DNA of 15,010 bases, from assembly GCA_003170875.1 (NCBI GenBank), contig PMYJ01000141.1, positions 9,681 through 24,690 on the forward strand, read 5' to 3'. This DNA comes from Candidatus Dormiibacterota bacterium. Lineage in GTDB: Bacteria; Chloroflexota; Dormibacteria; Aeolococcales; Aeolococcaceae. The notes under the pieces are model-generated. The model saw only the letters and a list, made by a program, of their open reading frames with translations, did no database searches and was not told where the DNA came from. Below are positions 7,779 to 14,512 of this stretch, piece after piece (the first letter of the stretch is position 1; each line of letters begins with the position of its first letter). Both the position numbers and the translations under genes were made by a program.

Positions 7779-8762
7779 ATGACGCCCGCTAGCATGCGCA
7801 TCGCCCTCCTCGCCCCGCTCATCGCCCCGCTCCGCGAGCCGCAGCTCGGCGGTGTGCAGACCTTCCTGGTCGACCTCGCCCGGGGGCTCACCGGGCGCGG
7901 CCACGATGTCACCGTCTTCGCCGCTCGCGGCTCCCGGGTGGACGGGGTGCGGGTCGCCGACACCGGCATCGACTCCACCCTGCTGGGGGCGACCCTCTTC
8001 CGCCCGGACCGCGAGTCCACCGCCGACGCGCGATCCGATGAAGCCTTCGCCGCCACCCTGGCGCTGATCGGATCGTTCGACTTCGACGTGGTCCACAACC
8101 ACGCCTCCGACGTCCCCGCGATCCGCCACGCCGCGACGCTCGCCACCCCGGTGGTCCACACCCTGCATATGCCGGTCGATCCTCGGATCGGAGCCGCCCT
8201 GGCGACCGCCCGGAGCAGCGCCCACCCCCCCCTGGTCGCTGCGGTCTCCGAGGCCCAGGCCGGCTCCTGGCGCCGGCTCGCCACCGTCGACTGCGTGCTC
8301 CGTCCGGGGCTCCCGACCGCGGCGATCCCCTGGCGTGCGGCCCGCACCTCCACTCGCCTGGTCTTCGCCGGCCGATTCTCGCCGGAGAAGGGCGCGCTGG
8401 AGGCGGTGGCCATCGCCAGGGCGGCCCGGAGACGCCTCCTCATCTGCGGTCCCGGGTACGACCCCGAGTACACCGCCCGTGTGAAGGCGCTCCTCGAGGA
8501 CACCGCCGTCGAGGTCCTGCCCGCGCTGGAGAGAAGGGCCCTGTGGATGGAGATGAGCCGGTCCGCGGCTGTGCTCTGCCCGGCGGGATGGGACGAGCCC
8601 TTCGGCCTGGTGGCGGCGGAGGCCAACGCCTGCGGGACGCCGGTGGTGGGCTTCCGCCGGGGCGGCCTCCCGGAGGTGGTCGCCGATGGGGTAACGGGAA
8701 TCCTGGTCGCGACGGGCGACGTCGCCGGGGCGGCTGCGGGGTGGGGCGAGCGGATGAATTGA
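7779..8762 (+). CDS. GT4-family glycosyltransferase, C-terminus frameshifted
   Basis: A 327-aa GT-B fold enzyme that would transfer a sugar from a nucleotide sugar to an unidentified acceptor in the cytoplasm. The N-terminal Rossmann half has MRIALLAP, a GGVQTFLVDLARGL acceptor-side loop and DVVHNH. The donor half has LVFAGRFSPEKG (about 195-205) and the GT4 E-x7-E signature EPFGLVAAE (273-281) followed by ANACGTPVVGF and GGLPEVV. The frame then runs into AAAGWGERMN and stops, although family members continue for 30-40 residues as C-terminal helices. That missing piece is in another plus-strand frame directly after (see 8741-8866). The start could also be the ATG at 7794 (MRIALLAP), as no Shine-Dalgarno decides between them. 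It is the only plus-strand gene in the window, convergent with the diguanylate cyclase gene. Confidence 0.85.
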   Translation: MTPASMRIALLAPLIAPLREPQLGGVQTFLVDLARGLTGRGHDVTVFAARGSRVDGVRVADTGIDSTLLGATLFRPDRESTADARSDEAFAATLALIGSFDFDVVHNHASDVPAIRHAATLATPVVHTLHMPVDPRIGAALATARSSAHPPLVAAVSEAQAGSWRRLATVDCVLRPGLPTAAIPWRAARTSTRLVFAGRFSPEKGALEAVAIARAARRRLLICGPGYDPEYTARVKALLEDTAVEVLPALERRALWMEMSRSAAVLCPAGWDEPFGLVAAEANACGTPVVGFRRGGLPEVVADGVTGILVATGDVAGAAAGWGERMN

Positions 8763-8866
8763 GCCGGCAATCCTGTCGGAGCCACGCCGAGCGTCACCTC
8801 GACCTGGAGGCGACCCTCGACGCCCACGAGCGAATGTACCGGCGGGCTGCCGGGGACCGAGGCTGA
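8741..8866 (+). pseudogene. Displaced C-terminal helix of the glycosyltransferase
   Basis: In the frame whose codons begin at 8741, the sequence reads VGRADELSRQSC then RSHAERHLDLEATLDAHERMYRR and stops at 8864-8866. This is the typical GT4 C-terminal pattern (RAHAERHFS-type segment, then EATLDAYERLY). One added base in the G-rich stretch 8736-8746 would join it to the upstream frame and give a normal protein of about 362 aa. It is therefore part of the same gene, split by an indel that is real or an assembly error. Confidence 0.8.
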
Positions 8867-8870
8867 GCCC

Positions 8871-8902
8871 CGACCTCAGGCCGCCGCGACCTCAGGCGGC
8901 GG
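8871..8902. other. Repeat/hairpin between convergent genes
   Basis: An 11-bp direct repeat CGACCTCAGGC occurs at 8871-8881 and 8887-8897; the second copy contains the stop codon of the diguanylate cyclase gene. CCGCCG (8881-8886) can pair with CGGCGG (8897-8902) across a 10-nt loop. It sits where two converging genes end and could help terminate transcription, but it lacks T-runs. Confidence 0.3.
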
Positions 8903-9791
8903 CGATCCGGTTGCGCCCCTCGGCCTTGGCGACGTAGAGGGCGTCGTCGGCCCGGTGGACCAGGACCTCGGCGTCGTCGGTGCCGTTGGTGTGGCCGACG
9001 CTGACCGTGACCCTGATCTGGCTCCCGTCGTCGAGGGTGAACGGCGCGGCCGCGATCACCTGGCGCAACCGCTCGGCCATGGTTCGCACCCCCTGGGGCG
9101 GGGTGTCGGTGAGCACGGCCAGGAATTCCTCGCCCCCCCAGCGTCCCAGGGCGTCCTCGGTGCGCATCGCCGCCTGGAGGCGCGCGGCCACCTCGCGGAG
9201 CACGGCGTCACCGGCGAGGTGACCGTGCTCGTCGTTCACGTCCTTGAAGTGGTCGATGTCGACGAGCAGCACCCCGATGGTGCGGTCGTGACGCCGGGCG
9301 GCGCTGATCACCGAGCGCAGGTGCTCGTCGAGGTGGCGGCGGTTGTAGATGTTGGTCAGCATGTCGATGCGCGACACCCGATCCAGCTCGGCGTTGCGGG
9401 TGCGCAGCTCGTCCTGCAGCCATTTGGTCCGCAGTGCGGCGCTCACCCGCGCCATCAGCTCGTTGGCCTCGAAGGGCTTGCGCAGGTAGTCGTGGGCACC
9501 GAGCCGCAGTCCGTTCACCACGTCGGCGGTGTCGACCCGCCCGGTCAGGAAGACGACTGGGATGTCCTTGAGCATGGGATCCGCCTTGAGCCGCTCCAGG
9601 GTGGCGTGACCGTCGAGCACCGGCATCTCGACGTCGAGGAGGATGACGTCCGGGCGGTACTCGCGGCAGGCGTCGATCGCCTCCGCACCGTTGACCGCCT
9701 CCACGACGGTGTGGCCGTCGGTTTCGAGCTGGCGCCGGAGCACGGCCCGCACCACCATCGAGTCGTCGGCGACCAGGATCGTGCCGTTCAC
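8892..9791 (-). CDS. REC-GGDEF diguanylate cyclase (WspR/PleD-like output)
   Basis: A 299-aa response regulator that makes c-di-GMP from GTP when phosphorylated. The receiver domain (1-120) has D9-D10, phospho-acceptor D53 in VILLDVEMP, T83 and K105 in DYLRKPF. A short helical linker (about 121-140) leads to the GGDEF domain, with DIDHFKDVNDEHGH and the active-site GGEEF at 219-223. The inhibitory I-site RTED (210-213) sits exactly five residues before it, so product inhibition should be intact. The GTG start overlaps the CheW stop (GTGA, 9788-9791) with AAGG upstream. As last gene of the chemosensory operon it is the likely phosphorylation target of the CheA homologue, as WspR is of WspE. 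A longer ORF upstream to 10139 is antisense/shadow sequence within cheW. Confidence 0.95.
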   Translation of the reverse strand: MNGTILVADDSMVVRAVLRRQLETDGHTVVEAVNGAEAIDACREYRPDVILLDVEMPVLDGHATLERLKADPMLKDIPVVFLTGRVDTADVVNGLRLGAHDYLRKPFEANELMARVSAALRTKWLQDELRTRNAELDRVSRIDMLTNIYNRRHLDEHLRSVISAARRHDRTIGVLLVDIDHFKDVNDEHGHLAGDAVLREVAARLQAAMRTEDALGRWGGEEFLAVLTDTPPQGVRTMAERLRQVIAAAPFTLDDGSQIRVTVSVGHTNGTDDAEVLVHRADDALYVAKAEGRNRIAAA

Positions 9792-10177
9792 TGGAGCGCC
9801 TTGCCGAGCTCGTCGGCGTCGAGGACCAGGATCATCCGCTGCTCCTCGGCCCGGATCACGCCGGAGACCACCGGGTTCTCCTGGCCGGCGGGCGGGGCGG
9901 TGATCGCGCTCTCCTCCACCCGGAGGATGCCGATGGCGCTCTCGACCACCAGGCCATAGCGCTCCCCGGCGCCGTCCAGGACGAGGACATGCCCGGCGCC
10001 ATGGCCGAGCACGGAGAGCACGGTGAGGATCTCGTCCCCGCGACGGAGCACGCCGGCGATCCCGTCCTTGGGCACCGGCAGGGGGGTGATCCCGTAGGGC
10101 AGCCGCACCTCCTGGACCCGCTCGATGGGGACCGCCCACTCGCCGTCCATGGTCTCGAAGTGGACCAGTGTTCTCAT
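9788..10177 (-). CDS. cheW: CheW-like coupling protein
   Basis: A 129-aa single-domain CheW. Residues 1-20 give the first strand (TLVHFETMDGEWAVPIERVQEV), followed by IAGVLRRGDEILTVLSVLG, which corresponds to the conserved strand-turn preceding the second subdomain, then YGLVVESAIGILRVEE. It is somewhat shorter than the usual 150-170 aa. CheW links chemoreceptor tips to CheA P5. The ATG start overlaps the CheR stop (ATGA, 10174-10177) and its own stop overlaps the cyclase start, so it is translationally coupled on both sides. Residues 1-48 of the longer reading frame are shadow sequence inside cheR. Confidence 0.9.
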   Translation of the reverse strand: MRTLVHFETMDGEWAVPIERVQEVRLPYGITPLPVPKDGIAGVLRRGDEILTVLSVLGHGAGHVLVLDGAGERYGLVVESAIGILRVEESAITAPPAGQENPVVSGVIRAEEQRMILVLDADELGKALQ

Positions 10178-11538
10178 GGCTCGGACGTCCTCGTCAGCCG
10201 GTGGTCGATCATGCGGATCAGCTCCTCGATCTGGTAGCCCTCCAGCGCGGCCTCGGCGGCTGCGGAGCTGCGGCCGAGAGCGGCCCGGGCGACGCTGAAG
10301 GCCCGGCGGGCCTGGCGCCATTCGCCCTGGAGCTCAAAGGCGAGGGCCAGCTGGAAGTGGGCGATGGCGTGGTCGGGGTCGAGGTAGACGACCTTCCGGA
10401 GCGCGGCCACGGCGGCGGCCGCGTCGCCGGCCTGCAGACCGGCTTCGCCCTCGGCGAGGAGGGCCGCGATCGGGGGGTCGCCGCCGCCCCGGTTCGTCGC
10501 CGTCACCGAGGGTAGCGGCTGGGACAGCGCCGGCGGTGTGGCCGGCGCGTGGACGGAGCCCAGCTTGGCCCCCGCGGGCACGGAGGGCCGGGAGCCTCCG
10601 CGGGCCTCGGCGTAGGTCGCAGCCCGGGCGCCATTGCCCCGCCCGGAGTCGATGGCCGCCGGCTGGGCCGGGGACTTGGTCCGCTTGGCGGGACCGCGCG
10701 AGTGGCTCGGATAGTCGGGGACGGGGAGGACCTGGGCCGCCGGGTCCGTCCTCGCCCAGTCGGGCTGCCGGTACGCGAAGGCGGTGCCGACCCGGACCAG
10801 GTGGAAGCGCTCAGTGACCTGCCAGAGGGATTCCGAGTAGCCGAGGAAGACCCATCCGCGCGGGTCCATGGTGGTGGCGATCCGTTCCAGGGCGGCCAGC
10901 ACGTCGTGGCGGTCGAAGTAGATGAGCACGTTGCGGCAGAAGACCACCTCCGCGCCGCGTGCCTGCGCCGGGGCCGGGTCGCGGATGAGGTTGTGGCGGA
11001 AGACCGTCACCTTCGACCGGAGCTCGGGAACGATCTCCCACTGGTCGCCGGCCCGGCGGAGGTACCGGCTGCGATCCTTCTCGCCGAGCCCGGTGAGCTG
11101 CCGCTCCTCGTAGCGCCCGCTGGCGGCCTGGCGGAGGGCGCGGGAGGAGATGTCGGAGGCGATCACCTGCCACTTCGCGATGCCGCTCTCGGCCAGCACC
11201 ATGGCGAGGGTGTAGGGCTCCTGTCCCCAGGCACAGCCGGCGCTCCAGACGGTGAGCGGGGAGTGCAAGGTGGGCACGACGTCGCGGCGGAAGGCGGCGA
11301 TCTGGGCGGGATCGCGGAAGAACGAGGTCTCCTGGACGGTGAGCTCGTCGAGGCAGGCCTGGAGCGCCGGCCCCTCGGCGGCGATCTCCTCGACGATTGT
11401 GGAGTCCGGCACGCCCCGCTGCTCCGCGGTGTGGTGGAGCCAGTAGTCGAGGCGGTACCGCTGGGCGGGGTCCAGGCGCAGGCCCACGCTCCGTTCCACG
11501 ACCTCGCTGGCGGTGTCGAGCAGGATCTCGCTGGTCAT
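10174..11538 (-). CDS. cheR: CheR methyltransferase with C-terminal TPR (WspC-like)
   Basis: A 454-aa protein. Residues 1-75 form the CheR N-terminal helical domain and about 76-258 the SAM-dependent methyltransferase domain. The latter has WSAGCAWGQEPYTLAM (98-113, SAM loop; GQE in place of the usual GEE), VIASDIS (SAM-ribose acidic residue D129), FCRNVLIYFD (200-209) and WVFLGYSESL. It methylates glutamates on chemoreceptor signalling helices. A Pro/Ala/Arg-rich linker (about 260-355) leads to a TPR-like segment (about 359-425; GEAGLQAGDAAAAVAALRKV, DPDHAIAHFQLALAFELQGEWRQARRAF). CheR-TPR fusions are typical of WspC and other non-flagellar chemosensory systems. The ATG overlaps the CheB stop by 4 bp (11535-11538). 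No receptor gene is in the window, so the substrate is unseen. Confidence 0.94.
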   Translation of the reverse strand: MTSEILLDTASEVVERSVGLRLDPAQRYRLDYWLHHTAEQRGVPDSTIVEEIAAEGPALQACLDELTVQETSFFRDPAQIAAFRRDVVPTLHSPLTVWSAGCAWGQEPYTLAMVLAESGIAKWQVIASDISSRALRQAASGRYEERQLTGLGEKDRSRYLRRAGDQWEIVPELRSKVTVFRHNLIRDPAPAQARGAEVVFCRNVLIYFDRHDVLAALERIATTMDPRGWVFLGYSESLWQVTERFHLVRVGTAFAYRQPDWARTDPAAQVLPVPDYPSHSRGPAKRTKSPAQPAAIDSGRGNGARAATYAEARGGSRPSVPAGAKLGSVHAPATPPALSQPLPSVTATNRGGGDPPIAALLAEGEAGLQAGDAAAAVAALRKVVYLDPDHAIAHFQLALAFELQGEWRQARRAFSVARAALGRSSAAAEAALEGYQIEELIRMIDHRLTRTSEP

Positions 11539-12584
11539 GCCGGCACCGGCACGCCCGCGGCGCGGAGCACCGCGGCGGCGATCTCGGAGAGGGGCAGCAC
11601 CCAGGCGGCACCGCCGTTGTCATGGGCAGCCTTGGGCATGCCGTAGACGGCCGAGGACTCCTGATCCTGGGCGATGGTCGTCCCGCCGCTCCGCCGGATG
11701 GCGAGCAGGCCGGACGCCCCGTCGTCCCCCATCCCGGTGAGGATCACCCCGATCCCGCCCTCGCCACCGCAGTCGGCCATGCTGTGGAAGAGGACGTCTG
11801 CGGACGGGCGGTGGAGGGTCACGGGCTCGTCGAGCAGCGACAGCCGGTGGCCGCGCCGGACGATGGCATGCAGCCCCGGCGGCGCGACCAGGACCACCCC
11901 GCGCCGGAGCTGGGCGCCGTCGACGGCGAGCTCGACGGGGAGGGCGGACTCGCGGCGCATCCAGCCAAGGAAGCCGTCCACGAAGCCCGACTGCAGGTGC
12001 TGGACGACGATGACCGGGCGCTGGAGCCCAACCAGGCCGGAGAGAACCAGGGCCAAGGCGGGGGGGCCGCCGGTGGAGGCCGCCAGTCCGACCACGCCGT
12101 CAGAACTGCGTGGGCGCCCGCCGGCGACGGCCGCGCGCGCCTCCCGGATGACCGGGCGCCGGAGACGTTCGCGGCGGCGTTGCGAGAGGTGTCCGAGGGC
12201 ACGGAGGCGCTTGCGCAGCTCTGCTCCGACCGCGAGATCCCACTTGGCGGGGTAGGTCATCACCTCCACGGCGCCGGCGACCACGGCGGCCATGGAGGTG
12301 TCGCGGCGCTGGTCCGATGGGACCATCAGAAGGATGGGCACCGGAGCGAGGGCGAGGATCTCCCGGACGAGGCCCGCGGCCTGCCCGTTGCCGGAGAGCC
12401 CGGACATGTCGAGGCTCACGATGTCGGGGTGATCCCGACCGACGTACGCGACGGCCTGGGCGGGGGGAATCTGGGCCACGACGCTGGCGTCACGATCGGC
12501 CTCGACGGCCCGCGCGAGCTGCGCGGCCCAGGGGCCCGTCTGCCCGGTGATGATCAGCACCCGAAGGACGTCCTTCACCGGCAC
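11535..12584 (-). CDS. cheB: CheB-like methylesterase with degenerate receiver domain
   Basis: About 349 aa. The C-terminal methylesterase/deamidase domain is intact: GLAASTGGPPAL carries the catalytic Ser (about S170), VVQHLQSGF the His (about H196) and ILTGMGDDGASGL the Asp (about D288). The N-terminal domain (about 5-125) has receiver length and retains an Asp in PDIVSLDMSGLSG. The acidic pair after strand 1 is missing (VLIITGQTG instead of VLxVDDS), and the Lys of the usual TKPS is replaced (MTYPAKW). It is therefore probably not phosphorylated in the normal Mg2+-dependent way. The GTG at 12584 has GAGGTG six bases upstream and overlaps the preceding small gene by 10 bp; the GTG at 12578 would give an exact GTGA overlap. 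In Wsp systems this protein (WspF) resets the receptor and damps cyclase activation. Confidence 0.9.
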   Translation of the reverse strand: MPVKDVLRVLIITGQTGPWAAQLARAVEADRDASVVAQIPPAQAVAYVGRDHPDIVSLDMSGLSGNGQAAGLVREILALAPVPILLMVPSDQRRDTSMAAVVAGAVEVMTYPAKWDLAVGAELRKRLRALGHLSQRRRERLRRPVIREARAAVAGGRPRSSDGVVGLAASTGGPPALALVLSGLVGLQRPVIVVQHLQSGFVDGFLGWMRRESALPVELAVDGAQLRRGVVLVAPPGLHAIVRRGHRLSLLDEPVTLHRPSADVLFHSMADCGGEGGIGVILTGMGDDGASGLLAIRRSGGTTIAQDQESSAVYGMPKAAHDNGGAAWVLPLSEIAAAVLRAAGVPVPA

Positions 12585-12766
12585 GGCGCGCACCTCGCCG
12601 GCCATTCGGCATCCGGGACGCCGGCCGAGGCGGCGCCGCGCGCGGCGGCCCGCCGCAGCGCGCGCTGCATGGCGGCCTGCTCCAGCGCCCGGTCCATGGC
12701 GGCGCGCCGCAGCGCGCGGCTGAGGGCTGCCCGCCTCAAGGCGCGGCCTTCGGATGCCTGCGTCAC
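12575..12766 (-). CDS. 63-aa Ala/Arg-rich nonapeptide-repeat protein in the che operon
   Basis: Unrecognised. The GTG start forms a GTGA overlap with the CheA stop (12763-12766), a GGGGG run lies 8 bases upstream, and the stop overlaps the CheB start region, so it uses the same coupling as its neighbours. Residues 8-43 are four tandem nonapeptides: RALRRAALS, RALRRAAMD, RALEQAAMQ, RALRRAAAR. The pattern R-A-L-x-x-A-A-x-x predicts one continuous, strongly basic helix; two repeats (18 residues) equal five helical turns, so repeats alternate faces. The tail (about 44-63) has GAASAG, then Pro/Trp and two Cys. There is no signal peptide or membrane segment. It could link CheA, CheB or CheW, bind an acidic partner, or only keep ribosomes coupled between cheA and cheB. 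High GC can produce chance Ala/Arg ORFs, but the overlaps and the repeat favour a real gene. Confidence 0.6.
   Translation of the reverse strand: MTQASEGRALRRAALSRALRRAAMDRALEQAAMQRALRRAAARGAASAGVPDAEWPARCAPCR
12638..12745 (-). repeat. Four tandem 27-bp units encoding nonapeptides
   Basis: The 108 bp between these positions are four in-frame 27-bp units, one per RALRRAAxx nonapeptide. The protein pattern is better kept than the DNA (CTGCGGCG(C/G)GCCGCC recurs in three units, while the first uses TTGAGGCGG), which suggests an old duplication held at protein level. Confidence 0.7.
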
Positions 12767-14388
12767 CGCTCGGCCCCCAGCAGCCGCTCCACCGCCGAGA
12801 GCAGCGCCGACTGGTCAAAGCCGCTCTTCACGATGTAGCCGTCGGCGCCGACATCCAGGCCGCGCCGTCGGTCCTCGTCGCTTCCCCGCGAGGTGAGGAT
12901 GATCACCGGCAACGAGGCGAGCGTGGGTTGTTTGCGGATCGCCTCGGTCAGCTCGAAGCCGTCCATCCTGGGCATCTGCACGTCGGTGAGGACCAGGTCC
13001 GGACGTTGGTGGGAGATCTCGACGAGGGCCTCCTCGCCGTTGACGGCGACCCGCACGTGATAGCCGGCGTTCTCGAAGATGGACCGTTGCAGCTCCCGGA
13101 CGGTGAGCGCGTCGTCGACCACCAGGATCGAGGCGGCGCGCTGCGGGACGGCCTCGTCGTGGCCCCCTCCGCTGGCGGCCTCCTGCGAACGGTCGCCGCT
13201 CTCCTTGCGGCGGGCCCGCTCGATCAGACCCGCGGCCTCGAGCACGAGGAGGATGCTGCCATCGGGCTGGACGCCGGCCCCGGCCACCGCGGGCAGCTGG
13301 GGGATCAGCTCACCGAGGCCCTTGACGACGACGTCGCGCTGGTCGACGAGGTCGTCGACCCTGAAGGCGTGGCTCCGGGTGAGGCCGGCCAGGACCACCG
13401 CGGGGCCGCTGGTGCCGTTGCCGTTGCCGGTGCCGAGCACCGAGGCGAGGCTGCTGATCGGCACCGGGCGGCCATCCAGCATGGTCATGGCCCGCCCGCC
13501 CACCTGCGCCGAGGGCTGAGGCGGCAGCACCGCCCGGACCGAATGGAGCGGGATGGCGTAGGCCTGCCCACCCGCGTTGATCACCAGGCAGCGGAGCGTG
13601 GCCATGGTGATGGGCACGGCGATCCGGAACTCGGTGCCCATCCCGGGGTCGGAGCGGACCTCGATGCGCCCGCGCACGGCATTGAGACTGGCCCGGACCG
13701 CGTCGAGCCCCACCCCGCGGCCGCTGACGTCAGTGACCTTGGCGGCGGTGGTGAGCCCCGATCGGAAGATGAGGTAGAGGGCGGCCTCGTCGTCCATCTC
13801 CATGGCGGTGCGGTCGGTGCGACCGGCCGCCTCCCGGACCCGGGCGACGTCGATGCCCCGGCCGTCGTCGCTCACCGCGATGACCACCTCGGAGCCGAGC
13901 TGCATGGCGTGAAGGCGGATCGTCCCCTCGACGGGCTTGCCGTGGAGGCGGCGCTCGTCCGGGGACTCGACGCCGTGGTCGACGGCGTTGCGGACCAGAT
14001 GGAGGAGGGGATCGGCGAGACGCTCCAGGACGCCGCGATCGATCTCGGCGTCCTCTCCCCGGGTCTCGAAACGCACCTCCTTGCCGGTCTCCCGGGCCAG
14101 GTCGCGCACCGCCCGGCGGAGCCGCGGGGCGAGCGACATGACCGGGATCATCCGGGCGTGGAGGGCCAGCTCCTGCAGCTCGTTGAGGGAGCGGACCAGG
14201 TCGCGGTACTCAGTGAGACCGGAGGGATCGCGCTCCAGGCGCTCCAGGAGGCGAAGGTCTTCGATGGGAATGACGGCGGCCAGGTCCTTCCCGCGGCGAG
14301 ACACGATGGTCCGCTCGTTCCCATAGGCGGCGCGGTTTACGAGTTCGGGGAACTCATCCCGCGCTTTTGAGACATTGAGGCGTGTCAT
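12763..14388 (-). CDS. cheA: Truncated CheA-REC hybrid with Phd/YefM antitoxin N-terminus
   Basis: A 541-aa reading frame. Residues 1 to about 50 are a Phd/YefM antitoxin fold (LNVSKARDEFPELVNRA, TIVSRRGKDLAAVIPIEDL). From about residue 54 the sequence becomes CheA: the second P3 helix (SLNELQELALHARMIPV), the P4 ATPase (about 96-262; N-box LVRNAVDHGVES, G1 DDGRGID, G2 SGRGVGLDAV), the P5 CheW-like domain (about 263-390) and, after a linker, a complete receiver (418-539; D425-D426, D469, T499, K521). The P1 phosphotransfer domain with its His, P2 and the first half of P3 are absent, so this protein alone cannot relay phosphate. The CheA-REC layout matches WspE. GC drops at the joint (75% in line 13621, 55% in line 14341). 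A broken cheA fused in frame to foreign sequence by recombination or misassembly is the most likely explanation. Confidence 0.85.
   Translation of the reverse strand: MTRLNVSKARDEFPELVNRAAYGNERTIVSRRGKDLAAVIPIEDLRLLERLERDPSGLTEYRDLVRSLNELQELALHARMIPVMSLAPRLRRAVRDLARETGKEVRFETRGEDAEIDRGVLERLADPLLHLVRNAVDHGVESPDERRLHGKPVEGTIRLHAMQLGSEVVIAVSDDGRGIDVARVREAAGRTDRTAMEMDDEAALYLIFRSGLTTAAKVTDVSGRGVGLDAVRASLNAVRGRIEVRSDPGMGTEFRIAVPITMATLRCLVINAGGQAYAIPLHSVRAVLPPQPSAQVGGRAMTMLDGRPVPISSLASVLGTGNGNGTSGPAVVLAGLTRSHAFRVDDLVDQRDVVVKGLGELIPQLPAVAGAGVQPDGSILLVLEAAGLIERARRKESGDRSQEAASGGGHDEAVPQRAASILVVDDALTVRELQRSIFENAGYHVRVAVNGEEALVEISHQRPDLVLTDVQMPRMDGFELTEAIRKQPTLASLPVIILTSRGSDEDRRRGLDVGADGYIVKSGFDQSALLSAVERLLGAER
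14230..14388 (-). other. Phd/YefM antitoxin segment and junction
   Basis: The first 50 or so codons alone make a plausible antitoxin core: beta-alpha-beta DNA-binding Phd fold with VSKARDEFPELV and the turn SRRGKDLAAVIP. Normal antitoxins add a toxin-binding tail and are followed by a RelE/YoeB- or Doc-type toxin gene; neither is present. The switch to CheA falls in LLERLERD, where the DNA contains a tandem GCGCTCCAG (14230-14238 and 14239-14247, plus strand), a possible microhomology at which two sequences were joined. Confidence 0.75.
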
Positions 14389-14394
14389 GGTGGT

Positions 14395-14425
14395 GTACCA
14401 ATCGTACGGATTGTACGAATCGTAC
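14395..14425 (-). promoter_or_regulatory. Candidate antitoxin operator: four GTAC cores at 9-bp spacing
   Basis: GTAC occurs at 14395, 14404, 14413 and 14422, exactly 9 bp apart, directly upstream of the antitoxin-type ATG at 14388. The 10-mer AATCGTACGG is repeated at 14400-14409 and 14418-14427. YefM-type antitoxins are known to bind operators with TGTACA-type palindromic cores and repress their own promoter, so this is very probably the autoregulatory site of the antitoxin. No clear -35/-10 pair could be assigned. Confidence 0.65.
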
Positions 14426-14512
14426 GGTTCAAGAACCAGTACCGGAGAGAAGCTGGGACTTTGCAAGGCCCGCATGCTGGCACTCGATGGCAGGTTGCGG
14501 GCGGACGCTAGG

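Noticed and set aside
7613..8827. N-terminal extension of the lipoprotein frame to 685 aa
   Set aside because: The extension lies antisense to the glycosyltransferase gene and is Ser/Arg/Ala-rich without homology; the lipobox only makes sense with a start near 7600.
12605..12818. Longer CheB starting at 12605 or 12818
   Set aside because: The extra residues are shadow sequence inside the small repeat gene and CheA; the receiver fold starts at about 12572, and a GTG with a good Shine-Dalgarno lies at 12584.
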